NCBI RefSeq assembly: GCF_900109345.1
Contig: NZ_FNZN01000004.1
Span: forward strand, 1 to 64,000
Direction: 5' to 3'
Length of the DNA: 64,000 nt
From: Maribacter orientalis
GTDB lineage: Bacteria > Bacteroidota > Bacteroidia > Flavobacteriales > Flavobacteriaceae
Below, piece after piece: positions 15,435-23,529 of this stretch (within the stretch, counting starts at the first letter, position 1; every line of letters begins with the position of its first letter). The translations under genes were made by a program, and so were the position numbers. The notes under the pieces were generated by a model that searched no databases, had not been told where the DNA came from, and worked only from the letters and a program-made list of their open reading frames with translations.

Positions 15435-15833
15435 ATGAAAACAGAAGACACTTTAATACCGCTAACTTTAATGGGAATATTAGTTCTCGGTTCATTTGTA
15501 CCTATAATTCAAATTATCTTATTGAAAGGAAGTGCGATTTATCTTTATCCATTTGAAAATGTATTTGGGATTGAAGATTTCAAAATATTGAACTTTATGA
15601 ATCTACTTGGTGGAATTGTGACAGTTTATGGATTTTACAAGGCGGATAAAACTGGATTTAAATTGCTTTGGGCGATTTTGACAGTATTCTTCTTTAATTC
15701 ATTTCTGACCTTTATGTGGGACGACAAAGGAGGAGACCCCAATCCATATTTTTTAGGATTTATGATTTCTGGATTTTTGACGGTTTTACCATTGGTTGTG
15801 GTCGGATTTATAAAAGAAAAGCGAGTTGTATAA
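15435..15833 (+). CDS. Small integral membrane protein, unknown function
   Basis: A 132-residue protein with four likely membrane helices (about residues 8-30, 45-65, 75-95 and 105-125). No family is recognised. The ATG at 15435 is 19 bases after the crossover of site S9, the usual cassette spacing; an upstream in-frame GTG at 15420 lies inside the recombination site and is unlikely. It is a single-gene cassette closed by site S10. Confidence 0.55.
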   Translation: MKTEDTLIPLTLMGILVLGSFVPIIQIILLKGSAIYLYPFENVFGIEDFKILNFMNLLGGIVTVYGFYKADKTGFKLLWAILTVFFFNSFLTFMWDDKGGDPNPYFLGFMISGFLTVLPLVVVGFIKEKRVV

Positions 15834-15844
15834 TAAAAAGCCTA

Positions 15845-16041
15845 CACACAACAAAACCTAAACGTAATGCGGACTTTCGGGCTAAATCAAAAGGTCTGTG
15901 TATATTTATAAAGTCGCTAAATCTTATGGATTTAGCTTTGGAAAAGAAAAAATAAAACTAAACAATAAGCTTTGGCTTCGTGCGCAGACGGAAACGAAAA
16001 GTTTCCTTACCTCCGCACTACGCTTAGCTAAACCGTTGTGC
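15845..16041 (+). repeat. Long attC-like recombination site S10
   Basis: The left arm CACACAACAAAACCTAAACG pairs with the right arm, which contains CCGCACTACGC and ends TAAACCGTTGTG. Inner hairpins include GCTAAATCTTATGGATTTAGC. About 197 bp. The outer arms match better than at any other long site. Confidence 0.75.
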
Positions 16042-16065
16042 TTCATTATGACCAACCAATAACCA

Positions 16066-17346
16066 ATGATAAAATTCTTTAGAAAAATACGTAAGAAATT
16101 GGCAGATGATAACAGACCATTAAAATATATGAGATATGCCATCGGAGAAATTATTCTTGTAGTTATAGGCATTTTAATTGCACTGCAAATCAATATCTGG
16201 AATCAGGAGCGTATTCAGTCAGCAGAACTGAATGGGCTGAAGAAAAGTATTTCCAGTGCTATTCAATCGGATATCAGATATTTAAAATTAATCCGAACGG
16301 GAAGAGAAAATATTGGCATTCGGGCAGATTCTATTTTCAACACCTATATTGATTCTCAAAAAGAAGTATTTGGTTTTAATGATTACGCTTTTATAGCCAA
16401 TACCTTTGGTGAATTAAATAATATCATTTATTACCAACCCAACCTTAGTGCTTTCGATGCGTTAAAAAATTCAATTTATCTAAGTAAACTTCAAGGTACG
16501 GATATCGAATTGTTACTTAATTCGTTTTATGCTGCAGCCGAACGTTTACACCAACAGGAGGAAGATTATAATCAGACATTGAAAACTGATTTTCAAACAT
16601 GGTCCTATAAATTCAGAAATGAAGTCGGTACACTTTTTAAGAGGCCCTGGGAATATATGGAATCAGGTGATATTAAAGAGCAGTTTTTAGATGTTTTAAA
16701 CGATGACTATACGATAGCACTATTTGCTAAAAGCTTTGAAGAATTAGATATGGTTGATTTATACGATCAGCAAATTATTCTTGGAGAAAAATACATTGAA
16801 ATGGTGGAAAAAGGAGAGGTGAATTTTGATGAACAGACCAAAATAGATTTTAGTGGTACTTTCTATTCCTATGCAGAAGTTGATGTCTTAAATCTTTTAG
16901 TCAATGGCAAAATACCGTCAGATTTTGGAGTAGTATACGCACAATCAAGTAGCAAGTTTTTTGATGGTATAACATTCGAGGATGACGCTATGATTTTGAC
17001 CTATCCTGAAAATACGTTTGACTGGGGCTCCCCTTATTTTACTATTAACGCATTGAATAATCGCGTAACTGAAATGGATTTTACCAAATACAAAAAGGTA
17101 ATCCTTGAAATGAAGGGGGCCATTGGTGGTGAGCAGTTCGCTTTAGCGATAAAAGATAAATATGATCTTCCTGATGGCACAGAATCAAGAGTTGATATTA
17201 CATTAAGCAATAAGTGGGAAACCTATGAAATACCTGTGGAGAAATTTAAAACGGCAGATAAGAAAATCATAAAAACACCGCTTGCCTTCGTTTTTTTAGG
17301 CGGTGAAGGAAAAACTATTTATGTCAGATCAATTCAATTTAATTAA
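16066..17346 (+). CDS. DUF6090-type membrane protein with extra C-terminal beta domain
   Basis: A 426-residue protein, much longer than its 237-256-residue relatives. The N-terminus is classic: FRKIRKKLADDNRPLKYMRY, helix GEIILVVIGILIALQ, then INIWNQER. A helical middle spans about residues 50-260. The last about 150 residues look like a beta-sandwich (FDGITFEDDAMILTYP, a central KVILEMKGAIGGEQFALAIK, WETYEIPVEKF and a closing TIYVRSIQFN), reminiscent of carbohydrate-binding or CIA30-like domains; that domain call is inference. The fusion suggests the family presents a binding domain outside or inside the membrane. Confidence 0.7.
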   Translation: MIKFFRKIRKKLADDNRPLKYMRYAIGEIILVVIGILIALQINIWNQERIQSAELNGLKKSISSAIQSDIRYLKLIRTGRENIGIRADSIFNTYIDSQKEVFGFNDYAFIANTFGELNNIIYYQPNLSAFDALKNSIYLSKLQGTDIELLLNSFYAAAERLHQQEEDYNQTLKTDFQTWSYKFRNEVGTLFKRPWEYMESGDIKEQFLDVLNDDYTIALFAKSFEELDMVDLYDQQIILGEKYIEMVEKGEVNFDEQTKIDFSGTFYSYAEVDVLNLLVNGKIPSDFGVVYAQSSSKFFDGITFEDDAMILTYPENTFDWGSPYFTINALNNRVTEMDFTKYKKVILEMKGAIGGEQFALAIKDKYDLPDGTESRVDITLSNKWETYEIPVEKFKTADKKIIKTPLAFVFLGGEGKTIYVRSIQFN

Positions 17347-17383
17347 GAAAAAAGGAATTGAAAAAATAAATAAATAACGATAG

Positions 17384-17572
17384 GCTAGCAAAATGTAAAT
17401 GTAATGCAGGTTTCAGTGGGTAATCCAACTGTAGTTCGTTATTGCAAAACCGCCAATTCGTCTTTGACGATTTGACGAAAAATTTGAAATAATGAATAAA
17501 CGAATTGACTCCGTGCGGTTTTGAAAGTTCATCACTTTTAATCCCGCACTACAATTACATAAACCGTAAGAC
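17384..17572 (+). repeat. Long attC-like recombination site S11
   Basis: The left arm AATGTAAATGTAATGCAGG pairs with the right arm CCCGCACTACAATTACATAA, followed by ACCGTAAGAC. Inner hairpins include CGTCTTTGACG. Same end type as S6. Confidence 0.68.
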
Positions 17573-17582
17573 AATATTATAA

Positions 17583-18170
17583 ATGAAACTACCTTTGAAT
17601 TGTGAAGTCGATTATGTCGCAGACTTTTTGAGTGAAGAAGAGTCCAACGAACTTTATACTAGTTTAATTGAAAATTACAAATTAGACCAGTCGAGGATAA
17701 TTATAAATGCTGGTGGAAAATTGATAAAAACTGATAGCTTCAAAATTTTATTCGCAAGTGAAAGACTTATTAATGAGAATAGTCATCCTGAAGAAATTCA
17801 TGGAAAATCATTTTTATGGAGAGGGTCACTAAAAAAATTAAAAGAAAAAGTCCAAGACTTATTGAAAAAGGAATTTGAACTTGCCATGTGTCTTTATTAT
17901 CCAGATGGAAATTATTTTGCTCCTTATCATAGTGATCAAGAAACATCAGGATTTAATACGATTTTGCCTTCCATTAGTTTAGGTGAAGTACGTGAATTTA
18001 GTTTTAAAGATAAAATCAGCAATGAACTATATAACTTAGATTTGGCAAATGGAAGTTTACTAGTAATGGGAGCTCACTGTCAATCAAGGTATACCCACAG
18101 TTTACTTCAAAATTCTAAATTTCAACAAGGAAGAATAAATATTACTTTCAGGGAACCTGAGTTTCAATAA
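17583..18170 (+). CDS. AlkB-like 2-oxoglutarate/Fe(II) dioxygenase
   Basis: A 195-residue protein with the AlkB-type double-stranded beta-helix. Iron ligands H116 and D118 sit in APYHSDQE and a third His (about H172) in RYTHSLL. The 2-oxoglutarate-binding arginines are in GRINITFR (about R184 and R190). The nucleotide-flip region includes PRQ-like elements only weakly. Family members reverse alkyl lesions in DNA or RNA; some act on proteins or lipids. It is encoded as a single-gene cassette 10 bases after site S11 and closed by S12. An N-terminal segment (residues 1-60) is typical of short bacterial AlkB-like proteins. Confidence 0.85.
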   Translation: MKLPLNCEVDYVADFLSEEESNELYTSLIENYKLDQSRIIINAGGKLIKTDSFKILFASERLINENSHPEEIHGKSFLWRGSLKKLKEKVQDLLKKEFELAMCLYYPDGNYFAPYHSDQETSGFNTILPSISLGEVREFSFKDKISNELYNLDLANGSLLVMGAHCQSRYTHSLLQNSKFQQGRINITFREPEFQ

Positions 18171-18183
18171 ATAAAAAGAGCCT

Positions 18184-18310
18184 AAAACCTTATAAAATTA
18201 ATAGCTAATGCAGCCTATTTACGACAATCCTCTCGGATTCTCTTTTCGGATTGTATTTGCTAAATTAAGAGCGCTAAACAACGTAACGAACCATTTACAA
18301 CCACGTATGC
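18184..18310 (+). repeat. attC-like recombination site S12
   Basis: The left arm CCTTATAAAATTAATAGC pairs loosely with the right arm GAACCATTTACAACCACG. Its body (TTTGCTAAATTAAGAGCGCT and neighbours) is related to S2 and S5. The start of the long open frame at 18208 lies inside it and is not real. Confidence 0.6.
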
Positions 18311-18333
18311 ATTCATTTAAAAAACAAACAATA

Positions 18334-20370
18334 ATGAAAAAAATACTTTTCATAGTATTATTTATTTCCAGTTCAATAATATCCGCTCAAAATGACGGCT
18401 GGCATATTAGCACAAATGAAAATTCAGATTATACAGGAATTGCTATTGCAAATGGTAGAATAGGAATGCTTAGCTCCCCAAAGCCTCTTCAAATACAACA
18501 CGTTGTGCTTAACAACGTCTATGATGTTGACCCTAACTTAAAAGTTAGTCAGATTCTTCACGGTATGAATTTCGGTAATCTTGATATACACATTGATGGC
18601 GAAAAAATCACAGAAGATAATATCACCAATTGGCAGCAAACAATGGATATGAAAAATGCGGCATTGACAACTACTTTTGACTACAAAGACAAGGCGAAAA
18701 TTTCATGTACCGTTTATGCCCTTCGTAATTTGCAGTATACCGGATATATCGATGTTAGTATTCAGGCTAGCAAAGAAATTGATGTGAAAGTTACAGGGAA
18801 AATACTAACGCCAAAAGAATACCAAACCCCTAAAAACACATTTCAAATATTAAAAGATGTTGAAACAACGATGCCTATTCTTCAATCCGTAGCGAAAAGT
18901 CCCTTTGAAAAACATCTTGTTAGTACATCTGCCACATTCATATGGCACAACATAAACTCTTCTAGAGAACATGAACGACCAGAATTAAATCACAACGTTA
19001 TATCTGACTATGAAAACACCTTATCGTTTGATTACAATATCAAGAAAAATGAAAACTTAGAATTTGCATGGACTGGTGCGCAATGCACTACCAAAGATTT
19101 TTCTGACCCAAAATCAGAATCGGAAAGAATGGTAATCTTCAATTTATTGAATTCAAAAGTAGTACTATTAGCTCAACATAAAGCGCAATGGAATGAATTA
19201 TGGGAGGGAGATATTATTATTGAAGGAGATTTACAATCGCAACAAGACGTTCGGTTGGCACTTTATCATTTGTATGCTTTTGGTCGTGGTGATTCTGATT
19301 TAAGTATTGCCCCTATGGGTCTCTCATTACAAACACCTTATAATGGACATATATTTTGGGATACCGAACTTTGGATGTTTCCACCCTTACTAATGTTTAA
19401 TCAAAATATTGCACGTTCTTTAGTTAATTATCGTTCTGATAGATTAGAACCTGCAAAAAAGAGAGCATTAAATTATGGTTACCAAGGGGCTATGTTTCCT
19501 TGGGAGAGTGATGATACTGGCGAGGAAGCTACACCACCTTTTGCACTTACCGGTCCGTTTGAACATCATATAACAGCAGATATAGCAATTGCATTTTGGA
19601 ACTATTATAGGGTTACTCAAAATAAGAAATGGTTAACCCAGAAGGGATATCCTCTAATGAAAGAAGTAGCCGATTTTTGGGTAAGTCGGGTTAATGCAAA
19701 TAATGATGGCAGTTACTCTATTAATAATGTTGTTGGGGCCAATGAGTTTGCACCTAATGTTAATGACAATGCTTTTACAAATGGGGCGGCTATTACTGCT
19801 TTGGAATTTGCAATAAAAGCCGCTAAAGAAATTGGAGAAATACCAAACCCAACGTGGCAATTGGTTTCAGAAAAAATTAAAATCCTAAAACTTAAAGACG
19901 GTACTACTAAAGAACATGAAAATTATAATGGGGAAATCATTAAACAAGCAGATGTCAACTTACTTTCTTTTCCGCTCAATATAATTAATGATAAAGCGGC
20001 TATACTAAAAGACTTGAAATATTACGAGCCAAAATTATCAAAAGAAGGTCCTGCAATGGGGAAGTCAATTTTTTCTGTATTATATGCAAGACAAGGTGAT
20101 GTAACCAATGCCTACCGTCTTTTTAAGGAAAGTTACGTACCTAATCAGCAAGCTCCTTTTGGTGCACTTTCTGAAGTCTCCACGTCTAACTTTTCATATT
20201 TTGCAACGGGTGCGGGTGGTATGTTACAAAGTGTTCTTTTTGGTTTTGGTGGTTTAGATATCACCGATGATGGAATTATTCAAAAAAATCCTATTCTCCC
20301 AAAAGAATGGAAATCACTGACCATAAAAGGTGTTGGTCCCAGTAAAAAAACCTATCGAATTGATAGATAA
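18334..20370 (+). CDS. Secreted GH65-type glycoside hydrolase (acid trehalase / PGGHG-like)
   Basis: A 678-residue protein with signal peptide KKILFIVLFISSSIISAQ. An N-terminal beta-sandwich domain (about residues 20-270) is followed by an (alpha/alpha)6 barrel. GH65 marks are FWDTELWMFPPLL, the substrate-site FPWESDDTGEEATPP and the general-acid Glu in VVGANEFAPNVNDNAFTN. In this family WES-x-TGEE types include acid trehalases and glucosyl-galactosyl-hydroxylysine glucosidases, so it should cleave alpha-glucosides outside the cytoplasm. An upstream in-frame ATG at 18208 falls inside the recombination site, and the signal peptide fixes the start at 18334. No sus-type polysaccharide genes are adjacent. 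Confidence 0.85.
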   Translation: MKKILFIVLFISSSIISAQNDGWHISTNENSDYTGIAIANGRIGMLSSPKPLQIQHVVLNNVYDVDPNLKVSQILHGMNFGNLDIHIDGEKITEDNITNWQQTMDMKNAALTTTFDYKDKAKISCTVYALRNLQYTGYIDVSIQASKEIDVKVTGKILTPKEYQTPKNTFQILKDVETTMPILQSVAKSPFEKHLVSTSATFIWHNINSSREHERPELNHNVISDYENTLSFDYNIKKNENLEFAWTGAQCTTKDFSDPKSESERMVIFNLLNSKVVLLAQHKAQWNELWEGDIIIEGDLQSQQDVRLALYHLYAFGRGDSDLSIAPMGLSLQTPYNGHIFWDTELWMFPPLLMFNQNIARSLVNYRSDRLEPAKKRALNYGYQGAMFPWESDDTGEEATPPFALTGPFEHHITADIAIAFWNYYRVTQNKKWLTQKGYPLMKEVADFWVSRVNANNDGSYSINNVVGANEFAPNVNDNAFTNGAAITALEFAIKAAKEIGEIPNPTWQLVSEKIKILKLKDGTTKEHENYNGEIIKQADVNLLSFPLNIINDKAAILKDLKYYEPKLSKEGPAMGKSIFSVLYARQGDVTNAYRLFKESYVPNQQAPFGALSEVSTSNFSYFATGAGGMLQSVLFGFGGLDITDDGIIQKNPILPKEWKSLTIKGVGPSKKTYRIDR

Positions 20371-20397
20371 GTGAATAATGAAAGGGACTAAAACGAT

Positions 20398-20594
20398 TTA
20401 CCAACAATAGCTAAAATTAATACGGGCTTATGAGCTTTAAGCGAAGGTTTGCGTATTTTTATGAGCTCCGCATTCCCATTAGCTATCGGGATGGGATTTT
20501 GATGTGGGACAAAAAACCAAAAAAATCGCTTTGTGCGTGGTGGAAAGCAAACGCCAGTTTGCTCCTATACTTTTCATAGCTCAACCATTAGTAA
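20398..20594 (+). repeat. Long attC-like recombination site S13 (last of the array)
   Basis: The left arm ACCAACAATAGCTAAAATTA pairs with the right arm TTTTCATAGCTCAACCATTAG. Internal hairpins include CCCATTAGCTATCGGGATGGG (imperfect). About 197 bp. No further site is seen downstream, so the array ends here or after the next gene. Confidence 0.6.
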
Positions 20595-20617
20595 TTATTT
20601 ACTCAAATTAATCAATC

Positions 20618-22234
20618 ATGAAGAAATACTTAAAATTCTTAATAATAGTACTTTTTATTAGTTGTGACAACGACAAAAAAGACACGTCAAATTTAGTGGA
20701 GGTTAACCAAACAACTATTCATAATCATATTGAGCGTCTAGCATCCGATGATTTTTTAGGAAGAAAACCATTTACTGAAGGAGAAGTAAAGACCGTAAAC
20801 TATCTAAAAGATGAGTTCGAAAAATTAGGGGTTTTACCAGGAAATGGTACTAGTTTTTTTCAAGATGTTCCAATGGTAGAAATTACAGGAACTCCATCAG
20901 AAAAAATGATTATTTCAGGAAAAAATGAAAGTTTTGATTTAGAATACTTAAAAGATTTTGTTGCAACAACAAATAAATCGGAACCTGATGTAAATCTTGA
21001 TAACTCAGAGCTTGTATTTGCAGGTTATGGTATTGTTGCCCCTGAATATGGATGGAATGATTATAAAGGTATGGATTGGAAAGGAAAAACTGCTGTTGTT
21101 TTAATAAACGATCCTGGTTTTAAATCTGGTGATTCAACCGTATTTAAAGGAAATGAAATGACCTACTATGGACGTTGGACGTATAAATATGAAGAAGCTG
21201 CAAGACAAGGTGCAGATGGACTCATAATTATTCACGATACCGAGCCAGCATCTTATGGTTGGAATGTAATTGAATCTGGTTGGAGTGGCGCTAGGTTAAT
21301 TATAGAAAGTGATTTACCCCTTTTAAATGTAGAGTCATGGATAAGTGGTGAAAGCGCAAAAAAAATGTTTGCTGTTTCAACGATGAAAGGTCAAGATTAT
21401 AAAACCCTTTCTCGCAATAAAAATTTTAAGCCAATCCCATTAGGTCTGAACGTATCCGTTTCAATTCAAAACAAAATCAAAAAAGACGTTTCTAAAAACG
21501 TAGTTGCCCTTATACCTGGTACAGACAGAAAAGACGAATTTATTATATACTCAGGTCATTGGGACCATTTCGGAGTTGGAAAAGCTATAAATGGTGATTC
21601 AATCTACAACGGAGCAGTAGATAACGCATCTGGTACGGCAAGTTTATTAGCCATTGCCGAAGCATTCAAAAAATCTAAAGCTACCAAGCGTTCTATTGTT
21701 TTTATAGCTGTCACAGGGGAAGAACAAGGATTATTAGGTTCTGCCTATTATGCAGAAAACCCGATTTTTGATCCTAAGAAAACCGTCGCAAACATTAATA
21801 TTGATGCGCTGGGGAGTCCAGGGAAAATGAAAGATTTAACAATTACAGGTTTTGGTCATTCTGAAATGGATGAATATGCCAAAGAAGCCGCCACTAAACA
21901 AAACAGGTACATTATTCCTGATCCAGAAGCCGAAAAAGGATATTTCTTTAGATCAGATCATTTTAATTTTGCGAAAATAGGAATCCCTGCCTTGTATGCA
22001 AGTGGTTCTCATGAAGGATTTGATTATAGTATGGAAGAAATAAAAAAATACAACGATAATTATCTTATTAATAAATACCATCAACCTTCAGATGAATACA
22101 ATCCTGAAACGACAGATTTAAGTGGTGTTCAATTAGATTTACAACTATTTTTTAATGTAGGTGTTAAATTATCTAATGAAGAATATTTTCCGAAATGGTA
22201 CAATGGAAGTGAATTTAAAGCGGCCAGAAAATAA
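20618..22234 (+). CDS. M28-family zinc aminopeptidase lipoprotein with PA domain
   Basis: A 538-residue protein with lipoprotein signal (FLIIVLFISC). A PA-type insertion lies at about residues 120-270 (LVFAGYGIVAPEYGWNDY). The M28 metal centre shows His and Asp in YSGHWDHFG, Asp in GAVDNASGTAS, the catalytic Glu pair in VTGEEQGLLGS, Asp in NIDALG and a late His in ASGSHEG. It cleaves N-terminal residues from peptides at the cell surface or in the periplasm. It starts 24 bases after the last attC-like site, so it could be the final cassette gene, but no closing site follows; a hairpin at 22282 does. Confidence 0.9.
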   Translation: MKKYLKFLIIVLFISCDNDKKDTSNLVEVNQTTIHNHIERLASDDFLGRKPFTEGEVKTVNYLKDEFEKLGVLPGNGTSFFQDVPMVEITGTPSEKMIISGKNESFDLEYLKDFVATTNKSEPDVNLDNSELVFAGYGIVAPEYGWNDYKGMDWKGKTAVVLINDPGFKSGDSTVFKGNEMTYYGRWTYKYEEAARQGADGLIIIHDTEPASYGWNVIESGWSGARLIIESDLPLLNVESWISGESAKKMFAVSTMKGQDYKTLSRNKNFKPIPLGLNVSVSIQNKIKKDVSKNVVALIPGTDRKDEFIIYSGHWDHFGVGKAINGDSIYNGAVDNASGTASLLAIAEAFKKSKATKRSIVFIAVTGEEQGLLGSAYYAENPIFDPKKTVANINIDALGSPGKMKDLTITGFGHSEMDEYAKEAATKQNRYIIPDPEAEKGYFFRSDHFNFAKIGIPALYASGSHEGFDYSMEEIKKYNDNYLINKYHQPSDEYNPETTDLSGVQLDLQLFFNVGVKLSNEEYFPKWYNGSEFKAARK

Positions 22235-22281
22235 AAACTAGTGCACTAAGTAGGTTTACTAAAATAGTATTACAAACAAAA

Positions 22282-22313
22282 CCCGTCTGTAGTGAAAGGT
22301 ACATTCAGGCGGG
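22282..22313 (+). terminator. Hairpin terminator after the M28 gene
   Basis: CCCGTCTG pairs with CAGGCGGG (one G-T pair) around a 16-base loop, followed by a short T-rich stretch at 22321. Confidence 0.5.
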
Positions 22314-22356
22314 TACAAAGTTTTTACCCCTTATATTGCAATACTAAATTATAGTT

Positions 22357-22581
22357 ATGAAATTAAACTTATTGTCTTGCGATGCTCAGAGACCAGATAG
22401 AAGGGCAATATCGCAATGTATTTCAGAGATTTCATTGAACGTTAATGAATCATTATCTAATGAGCTTACAGATATACTTTTAGAAGGTGACGCTGTTGTT
22501 ATTGATGTAGAAGACAAAAACTCTGGCTCTGCTTTAAGAGCTCTGCGTAAACATAGTATCGACTACGAAATTTTAGAATAA
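22357..22581 (+). CDS. Small hypothetical protein
   Basis: A 74-residue protein that is not recognised. It is acidic, with no signal or membrane segment: LSCDAQRPDRRAISQCIS, a middle LLEGDAVVIDVEDKNSGSAL and an ending RKHSIDYEILE. The pattern of short alternating helix and strand suggests a compact alpha/beta fold. It lies alone between the M28 gene and an OsmC protein, with a good ATG and AT-rich leader. Two cysteines (about residues 8 and 21) could be functional. Confidence 0.5.
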   Translation: MKLNLLSCDAQRPDRRAISQCISEISLNVNESLSNELTDILLEGDAVVIDVEDKNSGSALRALRKHSIDYEILE

Positions 22582-22871
22582 TTTAAAGTACCGTATTCTT
22601 TTCTTATGATACCAATACCAGTCTCCTTAAAAACAAAGTGATTGGGTGCAATTGAGAAAATAACGCAAACAAATTAGTTTAGTGTTATGGCTGCAACAGC
22701 CAAAATTCTATGTGAAATTTTCAGTTCATATTCCTTGAAAGAGACTAAACAATTTATACACTTTTTTTGGTAAAAGACTCCATGAATATGAATTACAATT
22801 TCATATTTATGGCGATAATAGTTCATAGACATTTACTACTTTTAAAACAGGAAATATGGTTACGATCTTTT

Positions 22872-23342
22872 ATGAAAGAACATAATTACGAAGTAAGAAC
22901 AGAATGGACAGGTAATGAAGGCAATGGTACGCGCGACTATAAATCTTACAACCGAAATCATAAAATTATTTCTAACGGAAAGTATGGAGAAATAAAAGGC
23001 TCATCTGACCCATCTTTTCTTGGAGATAGAACAAGATATAACCCCGAAGACCTATTTCTATCATCATTATCGGCTTGCCATATGTTGTGGTATTTACATT
23101 TATGCTCTGTGCATAAAATAATAGTTACTGAGTATGTTGACCATGCAACAGGTGTTATGGAAGAAACCGACAATGGAAGTGGTAAATTTACTAGAGTTAC
23201 ATTACATCCTAAAGTGGTTATCACAAATTTAAATAGGATAACAAAAGCAAACCAGTTACACGAAGAAGCGAATAAAATGTGCTTTATTGCAAATTCTTGC
23301 AACTTCAAAATTGAACATAAACCAAATACCTCGGTTGAATAA
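22872..23342 (+). CDS. OsmC-family thiol peroxidase-like protein
   Basis: A 156-residue protein of the OsmC/Ohr fold. The first redox Cys (about C69) is in FLSSLSACHMLWYLH and the second in the C-terminal segment KMCFIANSC (C137 or C143). Such proteins reduce organic peroxides or act on small thiols in the cytoplasm. The frame is open from 22767, but residues before MKEHNYEVRTEWTG are not family-like, so 22872 is chosen. The 290 bp upstream hold no recognised gene. Confidence 0.85.
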   Translation: MKEHNYEVRTEWTGNEGNGTRDYKSYNRNHKIISNGKYGEIKGSSDPSFLGDRTRYNPEDLFLSSLSACHMLWYLHLCSVHKIIVTEYVDHATGVMEETDNGSGKFTRVTLHPKVVITNLNRITKANQLHEEANKMCFIANSCNFKIEHKPNTSVE

Positions 23343-23529
23343 GTAGACGCAAGCTATATCTGTTATTGCTACATTATTTGGTTTTTATTTTTAAAATAAA
23401 ACATACTTTCAAAAGTATTCAAATCCGAATAGAAGAACACACTGATCACTAACCGAAAAGTAGCATTCCCTAATTTTACATTGTTTCAAATATTTAATTG
23501 GCACAGTTTTGTATTGTAATTTTACTATT

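Noticed and set aside
18208-18333. Upstream extension of the GH65 gene
   Set aside because: It lies inside site S12; the signal peptide begins at 18334.
1-20594. CRISPR array interpretation of the repeated palindromes
   Set aside because: Repeats are 0.1-3 kb apart, variable in sequence and separated by genes; there are no cas genes.
1-20594. Tyrosine-recombinase integron integrase within the window
   Set aside because: No protein here shows the R-H-R-Y pattern or the IntI-specific insert; the only recombinases are IS481- and IS110-type.
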